Shown here: one piece after another, positions 30,854 through 40,621 of the stretch
Layout: each line of letters begins with the position of its first letter
How positions within the stretch are numbered: position 1 is the stretch's first letter
From: Lineus longissimus
Lineage: Eukaryota; Nemertea; Pilidiophora; Heteronemertea; Lineidae
Length of the DNA stretch: 64,000 nucleotides
Assembly: GCF_910592395.1 (NCBI RefSeq)
Contig: NC_088313.1
Location: forward strand, 9,178,501 to 9,242,500
Reading direction: 5' to 3'
The notes under the pieces: generated by a model
Seen by the model: only the letters and a program-made list of their open reading frames with translations
Told to the model about the DNA's origin: nothing
Database searches by the model: none
Translations under genes and position numbers: made by a program

Positions 30854-32883
30854 TTAGTCCTCCTCTGCTTCGGATTGCGACATCTCTGGCGTTGCCACAG
30901 CAGGGGCAGCTTCTTGAGCCTCCAATTCACGTTGAGATCCCGCAGTGGCAGCTGGTGGTGCTCTCTTCTTTGGTTGCACTCTCATCCTGATGGTCTTCGT
31001 CGGCTTCATCCAATCCTTTTCGATTCTATACTTCTTGACCCTGTATCGTATGATGTTTGTCAGCTTGACCAATTCCCATGTAGATAAAAGGTTGTTAATT
31101 GCTCGCGTCCTTTCCGGCTGCTTGGTTGCTCTGCTTAGTTCGGCCTCGCGATTCAGTTGCTTCTGAATATCAGCCTTGGTAACGGGGGACTTGTAATCCA
31201 TAACCAACTCGGTGATGAGTGGATTGCAGGCCTTGTAAAGGGTGTCAAATTCCTCTTCGGAAAGGTCACGTGACCATTGTCTCTTTTTTTCCTCCTCTAC
31301 TAGCATACGTCTTCTCGCCCCCTTTCCTGTCTCGCGTGGTGGTGTGGCCGGAATGTAATCGTCATCCTCATCGGAAGGAGAGGGAAATAGTGTTCGTTTT
31401 TGGGTTTGCTTCTTTCACATGACAATCTCTAAAGCCTCCGACACGACCTGGTTTGAAACATGTCCAACTTCTTTCTGGCCGCTCCGGTTGTAAATACGGT
31501 CTGGGGTTTCCATTCGGTGGCACATTGCTGACGACAATTTTTGTTGCTGGTCATGCGTTATTGTTGGTGCTTGTCTGCAAACTGTCACGGCTGAACGGCG
31601 CACTTTGGTTGCAGTTATTTCCCCGATGTCACGACCTAGGTCTTCGCCATAATCGTTCCATGCCGTCTTCAGGTATTTGTTAATGTTGCTGGCATTCGCT
31701 CCCCTTCCAGAACTGCCCAGAAAAACATTGTCCTCCTCTGGTCCGGTTTGACACTGGGTCTCAGCCTTTCTATGAATATCTTCACAACCAAATAGACGTC
31801 TGGCTTCATGACGAGTGGCGCAGCATAGTAACCCTCCGTCTTGTGTTTTTTTATGGTCGTCACGAAGTCGTCCCCGAGTGCTTTTCCCCTCTGAAATTCT
31901 TCCAGCCTGAAATTGGCCAAGTCTCCGGCTCGGCGATAATTGTCCAGAAATAAGCGGAGAACGATGTGGTCTCTTATCATGCAGTAGCTGGCGTGTGGAA
32001 CCACAAACCAGGAATCATCTGCCAGCTTATTCATGTGATCGACTATTCCCCGCCACGTTTTGCTGCTTTTGTAACCAGCCCAGGCCTCCTTGTCTATCGT
32101 GTCTCTACCAGCCTCGTCCTCTGCTAAGATGTGTTGCTTCCTTCTTATTTTTGAAAGACTGGCCGTTATTCCATCCAAGTGAGCCGAGTATTCATCCAGA
32201 CCACAGTTGTTGGAGACCCATCCGTAACGGTATGCCTTGTGAAGTGTAGCAAACTTCAGCAACTGCTTCAGCGCAACAATGAAATTGTTTGTGCTGCCAG
32301 CTTTGTATTTTCCATTGTCTATCCACTGGTCGACTATTCCGCCAGTCTGGCCCAGTTCCATGATTCGCCTCAGGTCTGTCAGGTTGAATTCCTTCTGTTC
32401 GCCTGCAAGGGCCTGACAGACCTGTGCCAATCACCTACCCATGTTGTGAGCGTCCGAAAAGCCCTTCCCGGCCGGACTCCTTAGGTGAATTTCAAAGGCA
32501 GTTATCATACGTGTCAAAACTGACCCTGGTTCCACAGGCGGTCCCAATTCAGCAGATCCGCGTTTGACCTTCGTTGCATCCCGAACGCACGACTGTATCT
32601 GACGGCGATCGGCCATTTTGTGACTTCCTGATAGATGAGTAGCCAAAGTGGCTTTGTACTGATCGCACAGGGGACAGAGATGGATGTATCTAGTGCGTTT
32701 CTTCCTTGTACCTGGCTCCTGTCCTGTCTTCGCCAATTTTTGCTCCTGCTTGGCCTGCATGCAGAGTTGATTTCGGAGCTGCAGGTCCATGTTGGCATGA
32801 CATGTGGTAAGGAATAAATGTTCCTTCAGGTCGGCTACCTGACTTTCGCATCCAAATACCTGGCAGCGTCCAGCCGGGGCCAT
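30854..32883 (-). pseudogene. Crypton-type tyrosine recombinase with zinc fingers, broken
   Basis: A single reading region of about 676 codons from ATG 32883. Residues 7-29 form a CX4CX9HX6H finger and residues 70-88 a CX2CX9HX4H finger. A helical core-binding-like segment follows. The catalytic domain then shows R in 'DNYRRAGDLANFRLEEF' (31932), K in 'TIKKHKTEGYYAAPL' (about 31845), R in 'TKVRRSAVT' (about 31600), and H and Y nine apart in 'MCHRMETPDRIYNRSG' (31519 and 31492). A C-terminal basic/acidic region (31306-30854) resembles SANT-like tails, ending 'SQSEAEED'. Breaks are an in-frame TGA at 32431-32433, a frameshift near 31740 and an in-frame TGA at 31415-31417. Flanking reading stays in family pattern across all three. 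Tyrosine recombinases of this kind move Crypton elements by DNA strand exchange. The assignment is by motif geometry, not by search. Confidence 0.7.
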
Positions 32884-32944
32884 TGGTGGCCCAGTTGGCC
32901 GCGGCCGGCTCAAAGGTGTGCCTGCTGCTGGACTCTGTGCTGGC

Positions 32945-32993
32945 TTCCTGCCCTCACCATCAATACCAATACCCTCACCATCAATACCAATGT
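32945..32993. repeat. 21-bp direct repeat upstream of the recombinase ATG
   Basis: 'ccctcaccatcaataccaat' occurs twice in tandem. On the minus strand it keeps the recombinase frame open and encodes a repeated IGIDGEG, so the coding region may extend upstream of the chosen ATG to a stop near 33012, or be joined to an upstream exon. Confidence 0.6.
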
Positions 32994-33012
32994 GTGGTAT
33001 ATTTCAGTTTAA

Positions 33013-33779
33013 GATGACTATATTTTGGTACCTTAGGACATTATGTACCCATGGATATCATACATCAACTGTCTTGAACTCTAAGCCTCAGAGAACATGG
33101 CACCCAACATGTGTCTCTCAGCATGTTTGACCCCATCTATCAAGCCACTGTTTATTTGAAGATTTCTCAGAACTATTTTAATTTCAAGCCATCAGACCGC
33201 TTGCATCTGAAAGAAGGCATCATTATGTGCCAAAATGTGCATAGATACTGAGCTAATTGGCTGAGACCACGCTAAGACAACATCTTTTTTCTGTTGATTG
33301 GCATTTTAGAACCCTACCCCTCATGACTATAACCAATAATATAGCAGAGACCAGTTGAGATATGAAATCAACATTTTGCATACCATTAGTCAAGATATCA
33401 AGAGAGAGGCCTAGTGGATTTTTCACCCTCAAGGCTCTTTAAGCCTCCCAGAACACGCCCAAAAAGGGCAGCCACACCCTTCAGGATTATTTAGGATTAT
33501 TAATCTGTCTACTGCAGCTAAATAGGATAATATGTTTGAGGATAAATATCATAAACAGTCAGTGAGTAACCTATTCTCCAATATCAGCAGGTTTGAAACA
33601 GATGTGGGTAACTGTATGGTCACAGGGGACACTTTTAGTTGCACATAATCATTTGGCTACTCTCTATCAGACAGGTAGTACATTGCAGTACCAATGCACT
33701 ATCATGCGTTGGTACCAAAACGAGGCTGAGTTTTAGCAACGAGGCTGAGTTTTAGCAGATAAGGATATAATATGGCCTA
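33013..33779. other. Stretch with no recognised feature
   Basis: Between the recombinase region and the tandem array. It contains a small direct repeat 'gaggctgagttttagca' (33722 and 33741). The missing C-terminal half of H2B is not here. Confidence 0.5.
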
Positions 33780-34145
33780 GACGCAAGGGCCCAACGCGCC
33801 GCGTAGCGGCAAAAAAGCGAAGCTGGCGAAACATTTATAACGGGTCACCGTCACTTATTATTGGACTTATAGCGCATTTACGGGGTTGCAACTATTTTGC
33901 TTTATAGTGTCACCAGGAAAGAAAAGCATGCGACCTAACGCCGATCTATTTGTATAAAGTGATAATTGGAAGGTATATAGTAGGAAATATCAATAAAATA
34001 ATCATTCCATGTCGTCTTTTGAGGGCATTTTTGATTGTAAAAAATATATGTGTACGTCACCGTAGTCTCTGCAATGATAATTTTATCAGAGCAGTCTCGC
34101 GCAAGTAGAAGTTCTTTACCGATTAGTTCTTCACTTATTAGTCTC

Positions 34146-34170
34146 AACGTCTGGCGCAAAGCCAGACGTT
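34146..34170. other. Conserved hairpin, unit 1
   Basis: 'aacgtctggc gcaaa gccagacgtt': a perfect 10-bp stem with a 5-base loop, followed by 'ttcc'. The identical hairpin is in units 2, 3 and 4 (37475-37499, 47581-47605, 50701-50725). Confidence 0.85.
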
Positions 34171-35629
34171 TTCCATTACGATTTCACTACGATGTTTGAC
34201 AAGAAGGAGCAGTGCGCGAGATATGCTAATGAGCAGACTTCCCTCGCTTGAGTTTCTGAAGAATGTTCCATATCGCGCTAAGCTCATCACTGCTGATTAT
34301 GACAGGCGTGCAACGGTAGGTATCTGCTCCCCAACTTCCACCCTAATACGGTACAATAAGTTACCATTTGATGGGAATGGGACAATGCCCTCACTGTGTA
34401 TGGAGTCATAGGGATAAGAAGACATTATTCATTAGTGTTGGTACAAGTGATTTTGCCCAAAAAGCATGCGCATTCAAAAAACAAAATATGCAAGGTATCA
34501 CGTAGGCGACGACGTGCAGAAAGTGCACTTGCCAGTGCATACCCTATGGCTATGTACTAGTAAACATGGTAAACATGAACAACATCATTATTCATCGGCA
34601 GTTCATTTTACTCCGAGCTTTTCCTGAAACATACAGCCATGATGATTAGGCCTACCATGTACCATGACCAATAACAGCACTAGATCATGTAGATGTCAAC
34701 AAGTTCACATGAACCGTATAATCCCGCATGGCGCATGTGGGGCATCCGTCTAAACCAAAGCCCCAAAATCACTTGTTTTGGTCTATTTCACTTTTGTTTC
34801 CCCCGTCTCCCAGTCCATAATACATTTACAGTTTACAATCCCCGATCATGGCCCAACAAAAGGTCATCGGTTGACTGAAGGAACACAACTGTTCAATGGA
34901 TTTATAGTTGAATGCGATCAAACTACGTCTTTTCAATCGTGGATTGTAAATTTAACCCCATGGGCCTAGGGAAGGCCCTATAACAATACTTTCGACACAG
35001 TTATTATCTCCGGTGCCTCCACCATGTTACACACAGTGCTCACTGCTGATTCTAAAATGCGCCACCTAGTCAAAACAGGACATATGTTCTTCTAGGAATA
35101 GATCTCTTTCCAATATTTCGTCATTCCACTATCGTCATCACCTCATCATACTTTCATTGACATTACAGGCACACATCCACAGAGCACTCTTCAAATCATC
35201 TACACAGTGGTTATCCAACTAGGATTATAAAGGTAATTTCTTAGCCCCGCACAGTGGGTTTCAGTCTTGATAAAGGGGCACTATTGCTAGCAGCTAGGTA
35301 GGCAAGATAAAGTTAGACGAAGTAGCCGATAGGGGTCTCTCACCCCTCAAAGTCCGTCACAACTATTCAAGCTTGTACAAGGAATACATGCAGCGCTGAC
35401 TCTAACAAGACCCAATGGGAATGTCGCACAGTCATCTGTCAAAAACAAGGCCTATGTTGTAGTATGATCTCTTGCCAATATTTAATAATTGCACTATCGT
35501 CATCACCTCATCATACTTCATTGACATTACAGGCACACATTGACATAGACCACTGTTGCAATCAACGACACAGTCGCTATCCAAGTAGCATTATAGAGGT
35601 AATTATCATTATCATTCATACCTCATTAG

Positions 35630-35822
35630 TAGGTATCTGCTCCCCAACTTCCACCCTAATACGGTACAATAAGTTACCATTTGATGGGAATGGGACAATG
35701 CCCTCACTGTGTATGAAGTCATAGGGATAAGAAGACATTATTCATTAGTGTTAATCAACGACACAGTCGCTATCCAAGTAGCATTATAGAGGTAATTATC
35801 ATTATCATTCATACCTCATTAG
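35630..35822. repeat. Unit-1-specific internal transposed duplication
   Basis: 35630-35752 is a near-identical second copy of 34316-34437 ('taggtatctgctccccaact' onward), sitting in a new place. It is followed by a second copy (35753-35822) of the 70 bp that precede it (35560-35629). Units 2-4 lack the insertion and have one copy of the 70-bp block. Confidence 0.75.
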
Positions 35823-36980
35823 CATGTGAACCAATCGCGTCGCGTCCTTTGCGATCACGGCAAAGCCTCATGGAATAATGTCTTTCACCGTTGAATAATT
35901 TTTCATATTCCATGCCTTCAACTTCAATTTCTTCATATTCCATGGCTAGAAGTTCAATACTAATATAATATCCAAGATAAAGATACAAGAAGTAGTCAAT
36001 AGGGGTCTCTCACCTCTCACTGTATGTCCACACTATTCACGCTTGTATGAGGAATACATTCAATGCTGAATCTAACAACACCCAGTGCCCTTACTCTGTA
36101 TATTAGTCACTGGAAGATGGCCCATTTCACTCCTTGCTTCTTCACATATAGTCTCATTGCAAACGCCTCAGTTCTATGATATCACATTCACTTTCAGCTG
36201 TCATGCAACGCAACAACTGTGCTATCTGCCATCGCACATCAACGAAGAAGTGCAGCCGCCCACATTCCACCTCACGTCTGTCCGACCAGCTGCAATCCTC
36301 GAGGACGCCCCACTGTACCACGATTTCACTACGATGTTTGACAAGAAGGAGCAGTGCGCGAGATAGGCTAATGAGCAGACTTCCCTCGCTTGAGTTTCGG
36401 AAGAATGTTCCATATCGCGCTAAGCTGACCACTGCTGACCATGACAGGCGTGCATTGGACTGGTACAGGTTGGAACTGAACATTGAATATGCTGGTGGTG
36501 ACGCTTTCTGATGAGAAGTTGGTCGTGACTGATGCAGTATCCTTGGACTTGTCCACAGCATCGTTCAATCATTGCTCTCTGAGCTGCCTTGATTCTGTAC
36601 TTACCCAAATACTAAGACCAAATGCCTGTTGACTGTGCTTTAAGAGAGACTGGCGCCATGCCTAGAGATATGACTGACCCCTATTGGCAAATTTGTATGA
36701 CTTTATCTTGCCTACCTAGCTGCTGCCTATAGTCTCCCTTTAACTGCGGAACACTTCAAAGTCGATAAAATGCCATGTTCCACCTTTTAATGTGTTCAGA
36801 CCGCCATTTTCAAAATAATCAAGTCAGGACACTGCCTTCTAGTCTCATAATAAATTTTGCTTTCCTCAATAATAACATTTCTTCTTCTTCAATGCTTTCA
36901 TCATTCCAAACTTCTCCTCCTCTGACTTTTACAGGGGTACAGTCATGGCAATCAAAACCCAAATACTGAGACCAAATGCC

Positions 36981-37042
36981 TGTTGACTGTGCTTTAAGAG
37001 AGACTGGCGCCATGCCTAGTCTCTCTTAAAGCACAGTCAACA
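36981..37042. other. Perfect 25-bp-arm palindrome, unit 1
   Basis: The arm 36981-37005 ('tgttgactgtgctttaagag' plus agact) is exactly complementary to 37018-37042, with a 12-base GC-rich loop 'ggcgccatgcct'. The left arm also occurs alone about 350 bp upstream (36630), as part of a 58-bp direct repeat. Counterparts in the other units are at 47087-47148, 50207-50268 and 53884-53945. Confidence 0.9.
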
Positions 37043-37474
37043 GACACCAACCCCCTCAGACTCAGAAACCACAAACGCCCAACCCTTCCTGCTACCTTAA
37101 TACTTCTGGACGCAAGGGCCCAACGCGCCGCGTAGCGGCAAAAAAGCGAAGCTGGCGAAACATTTATAACGGGTCACCGTCACTTATTATTGGACTTATA
37201 GCGCATTTACGGGGTTGCAACTATTTTGCTTTATAGTGTCACCAGGAAAGAAAAGCATGCGACCTAACGCCGATCTATTTGTATAAAGTGATAATTGGAA
37301 GGTATATAGTAGGAAATATCAATAAAATAATCATTCCATGTCGTCTTTTGAGGGCATTTTTGATTGTAAAAAATATATGTGTACGTCACCGTAGTCTCTG
37401 CAATGATAATTTTATCAGAGCAGTCTCGCGCAAGTAGAAGTTCTTTACCTATTAGTTCTTCACTTATTAGTCTC

Positions 37475-37499
37475 AACGTCTGGCGCAAAGCCAGACGTT
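37475..37499. other. Conserved hairpin, unit 2
   Basis: Identical to the 10-bp-stem hairpin of unit 1. Confidence 0.85.
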
Positions 37500-38008
37500 T
37501 TCCATTACGATTTCACTACGATGTTTGACAAGAAGGAGCAGTGCGCGAGATATGCTAATGAGCAGACTTCCCTCGCTTGAGTTTCTGAAGAATGTTCCAT
37601 ATCGCGCTATGCTCATCACTACTGATTATGACAGGCGTGCAACGGTAGGTATCTGCTCCCCAACTTCCACCCTAATACGGTACAATAAGTTACCATTTGA
37701 TGGGAATGGGACAATGCCCTCACTGTGTATGGAGTCATAGGGATAAGAAGACATTATTCATTAGTGTTGGTACAAGTGATTTTGCCCAAAAAGCATGCGC
37801 ATTAAAAAAACAAAATATGCAAGGTTACGGTATCACGTACATGACCATGACGACGTGCAGAAAGTGCACTGGCCAGTGCATACCCTATGGCTATGTACTA
37901 GTAAACATGGTAAACATGAACAACATCATTATTCATCGGCAGTTCATTTTACTCCGAGCTTTTCCTGAAACATATAGCCATGATGATTAGGCCTACCATG
38001 TATCATGT

Positions 38009-38477
38009 AGGAGCCAGTTTTCGCGGGTCTTATCACTAAGTGCAGATTTACTAGCTTCCAGCGATTCCAAACACGCAAAAGCTTATTTATTACGAAATTT
38101 GAGATCAATAACGAAATATCTGGGGTGCTGCGTGGATGTTTTAAGCGTGAATTAATCTTGAAATCGCTCACTGAAAGATCGATGCAGACCAAAACAAATC
38201 CGAAGCGGCTCCCCCATTTTCGCGGGTATTGCGCATGCGCGACTGATTGTTGTGTTTCTGTGTCGTGTGCATGATCCTAGGTATTGACCCAGTGTTTTGA
38301 ACGTAATTAGAGAATTGCTTGCCTGTTTAGGACGCATTTTGGGCGCTTTCTTTGCGGAACGAAATGAAAATCAAAAATCAGAAAATTTCTTCTCTGGAAA
38401 CGAAGTGACGCGCGAGAAAACGGGAAAAAACGGGTTTTCGCGAAATTGGCGATGACTCGAAATTGGGGAGCAGCACC
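38009..38477. mobile_element. ~470-bp insertion specific to unit 2
   Basis: Units 1, 3 and 4 read 'cctaccatgtaccatgacca' (or a minor variant) where unit 2 has about 470 extra bases starting 'gagccagttttcgcgggt' and ending before 'ccatgaccaataac'. The insert contains several 'ttttcgcg' words near both ends. No TIR, target duplication or ORF is clear enough to classify it. Confidence 0.55.
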
Positions 38478-40243
38478 ATACCATGACCAATAACAGCACT
38501 AGATCATGTAGATGTCAACAAGTTCACATGAACCGTATAATCCCGCATGGCGCATGTGGGGCATGCGTCTAAACCAAAGCCCCAAAATCACTTGTTTTGG
38601 TCTATTTCACTTGTGTTTCCCCCGTCTCCCAGTCCATAATACATTTACAGTTTACAATCACCGATCATGGCCCAACAAAAGGTCATCGGTTGACTAAAGG
38701 AACACAACTGTTCAATGGATTTATAGTTGAATGCGATCAAACTACGTCTTTTCAATCGTGGATTGTAAATTTAACCCCATGGGCCTAGGGAAGGCCCTAT
38801 AACAATACTTTCGACACAGTTATTATCTCCGCTGCCTCCACCATGTTACACACAGTGCTCACTGCTGATTCTAAAATGCGCCACCTAGTCAAAACAGGAC
38901 ATATGTTCTTCTAGGAATAGATCTCTTTCCAATATTTCGTCATTCCACTATCGTCATCACCTCATCATACTTTCATTGACATTACAGGCACACATCCACA
39001 GAGCACTCTTCAAATCATCTACACAGTGGTTATCCAACTAGGATTATAAAGGTAATTTCTTAGCCCCACACAGTGGGTTTCAGTCTTGATAAAGGGGCAC
39101 TATTGCTAGCAGCTAGGTAGGCAAGATAAAGTTAGACGAAGTAGCCGATAGGGGTCTCTCACCCCTCAAAGTCCGTCACAACTATTCAAGCTTGTACAAG
39201 GAATACATGCAGCGCTGACTCTGACAAGACCCAATGGGAATGTCGCACAGTCATCTGTCAAAAACAAGACTTATGTGGCAGTATGATCTCTTGCCAATAT
39301 TTAATAATTGCACTATCGTCATCACCTCATCATACTTCATTGACATTACAGGTACACATTGACATAGACCACTGTTGCAGTCAACGACACAGTCGCTATC
39401 CAAGTAGCATTATAGAGGTAATTATCATTATCATACCTCATTAGCATGTTAACCAATCACGTCGCGTCGTTTGCGATCACGGCAAAGCCTCATGGAATAA
39501 TGTCTTTCACCGTTGAATAATTGTTCATATTCCATGCCTACAACTTCAATTTCTTCATATTCCATGGCTAGAAGTTCAATACTAATATAATATCCAAGAT
39601 AAAGTTACAAGAAGTAGTCAATAGGGGTCTCTCACCTCTCACTGTATGTCCACACTATTCTCGCTTGTACGAGGAATACATTCAATGCTGAATCTAACAA
39701 CACCCAGTGCCCTTACTCTGTATATTAGTCACTGGAAGATGGCCCATTTCACTCCTTGCTTCTACTTCACCTATAGTCTCATTGCAAACGCCTCAGTTCT
39801 ATGATATCACATTCACTTTCAGCTGTCATGCAACGCAACAACTGTGCTATCTGCCATCGCACATCAACGAAGAAGTGCAGCCGCCCACATTCCACCTCAC
39901 GTCTGTCCGACCAGCTGCAATCCTCGAGGACGCCCCACTGTACCACGATTTCACTACGATGTTTGACAAGAAGGAGCAGTGCGCGAGATAGGCTAATGAG
40001 TAGACTTCCCTCGCTTGAGTTTCGGAAGAATGTTCCATATCGCGCTAAGCTGACCACTGCTGACCATGACAGGCGTGCATTGGACTGGTACAGGTTGGAA
40101 TTGAACATTGAATATGCTGGTGGTGACGCTTTCTGATGAGAAGTTGGTCGTGACTGATGCAGTATCCTTGGACTTGTCCACAGCATCGTTCAATCATTGC
40201 TCTCTGAGCTGCCTTGATTCTGTACTTACCCAAATACTAAGAC

Positions 40244-40248
40244 CAAAC
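40244..40248. repeat. 5-bp target duplication, left of BEL/Pao
   Basis: 'caaac' here and at 46725-46729. The empty sites in units 1, 3 and 4 read 'accaaatgcctg', one base different from this target. Confidence 0.85.
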
Positions 40249-40549
40249 TGTCAGGAATTACGCATTCCTGAACCAAGTCATTTCCTGAATCAAGTTATTA
40301 GTTCGACAAGTCGCTGCAGCTGCATGGAGCCAGGAAGTCTGAGGAAATCCTTGCGGATTAAGCTAAGCTTAATCGTCTAAGCACCTTCTTTCATCTCTTA
40401 ACATCTGTTAATTTGTAATCTTGTTTACTTAGTCAATAGTTTGTAGAAATAAAGTCAGTTGTAAAAAAAGATACGATAGAGTCAAGTTCACCATCAATTT
40501 GTAGTCAGCAACTCCCCAGTAGAAAACCCGAAGTGCGGAGTTTTCGACA
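40249..40549 (+). repeat. BEL/Pao 5' LTR
   Basis: 301 bp, starting 'tgtcagg' and ending 'tcgaca'. It differs from the 3' LTR only by one extra A in an A-run near 40464. An AATAAA is at about 40449-40454. The terminal TG...CA and the directly adjoining primer-binding-like sequence fix the ends. Confidence 0.95.
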
Positions 40550-40567
40550 TGGTGCCGTGACCAGGAT
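40550..40567 (+). other. BEL/Pao primer-binding site
   Basis: 'tggtgccgtgaccaggat' begins immediately after the LTR. The TGG start is the expected complement of a tRNA CCA end. The matching tRNA cannot be named from here. Confidence 0.7.
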
Positions 40568-40621
40568 CTGGGAAATTCACCGAGTAAATACACAACGCAA
40601 TATACTAACGTAAAGGTCAAA

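Larger units (their letters stand above)
33780..37108. repeat. Large tandem array, unit 1 (3329 bp)
   Basis: The unit starts 'gacgcaagggcccaacg' and ends '...ccttaatacttctg', where the next unit begins. It contains: a 'gccgcgtagcggc' hairpin near the start; hairpin 34146-34170; two diverged copies of a 'tttcactacgatgtttgac' block (34187 and 36322); two diverged copies of a '...caatattt...cattgacattacag' block (35100 and 35470); two copies of a 'ggggtctctcacc' block; a 58-bp direct repeat (36610 and 36958); and the palindrome 36981-37042. Unit 1 alone has an extra segment at 35630-35822. No known protein is encoded. Confidence 0.9.

Noticed and set aside
36154-36561. 135-codon minus ORF and 111-codon plus ORF repeated in all array units (for example 36154-36561 and 36176-36511)
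   Set aside because: Conservation of the frames simply follows from near-identical DNA between units. Two long frames overlap on opposite strands and neither has a known domain.
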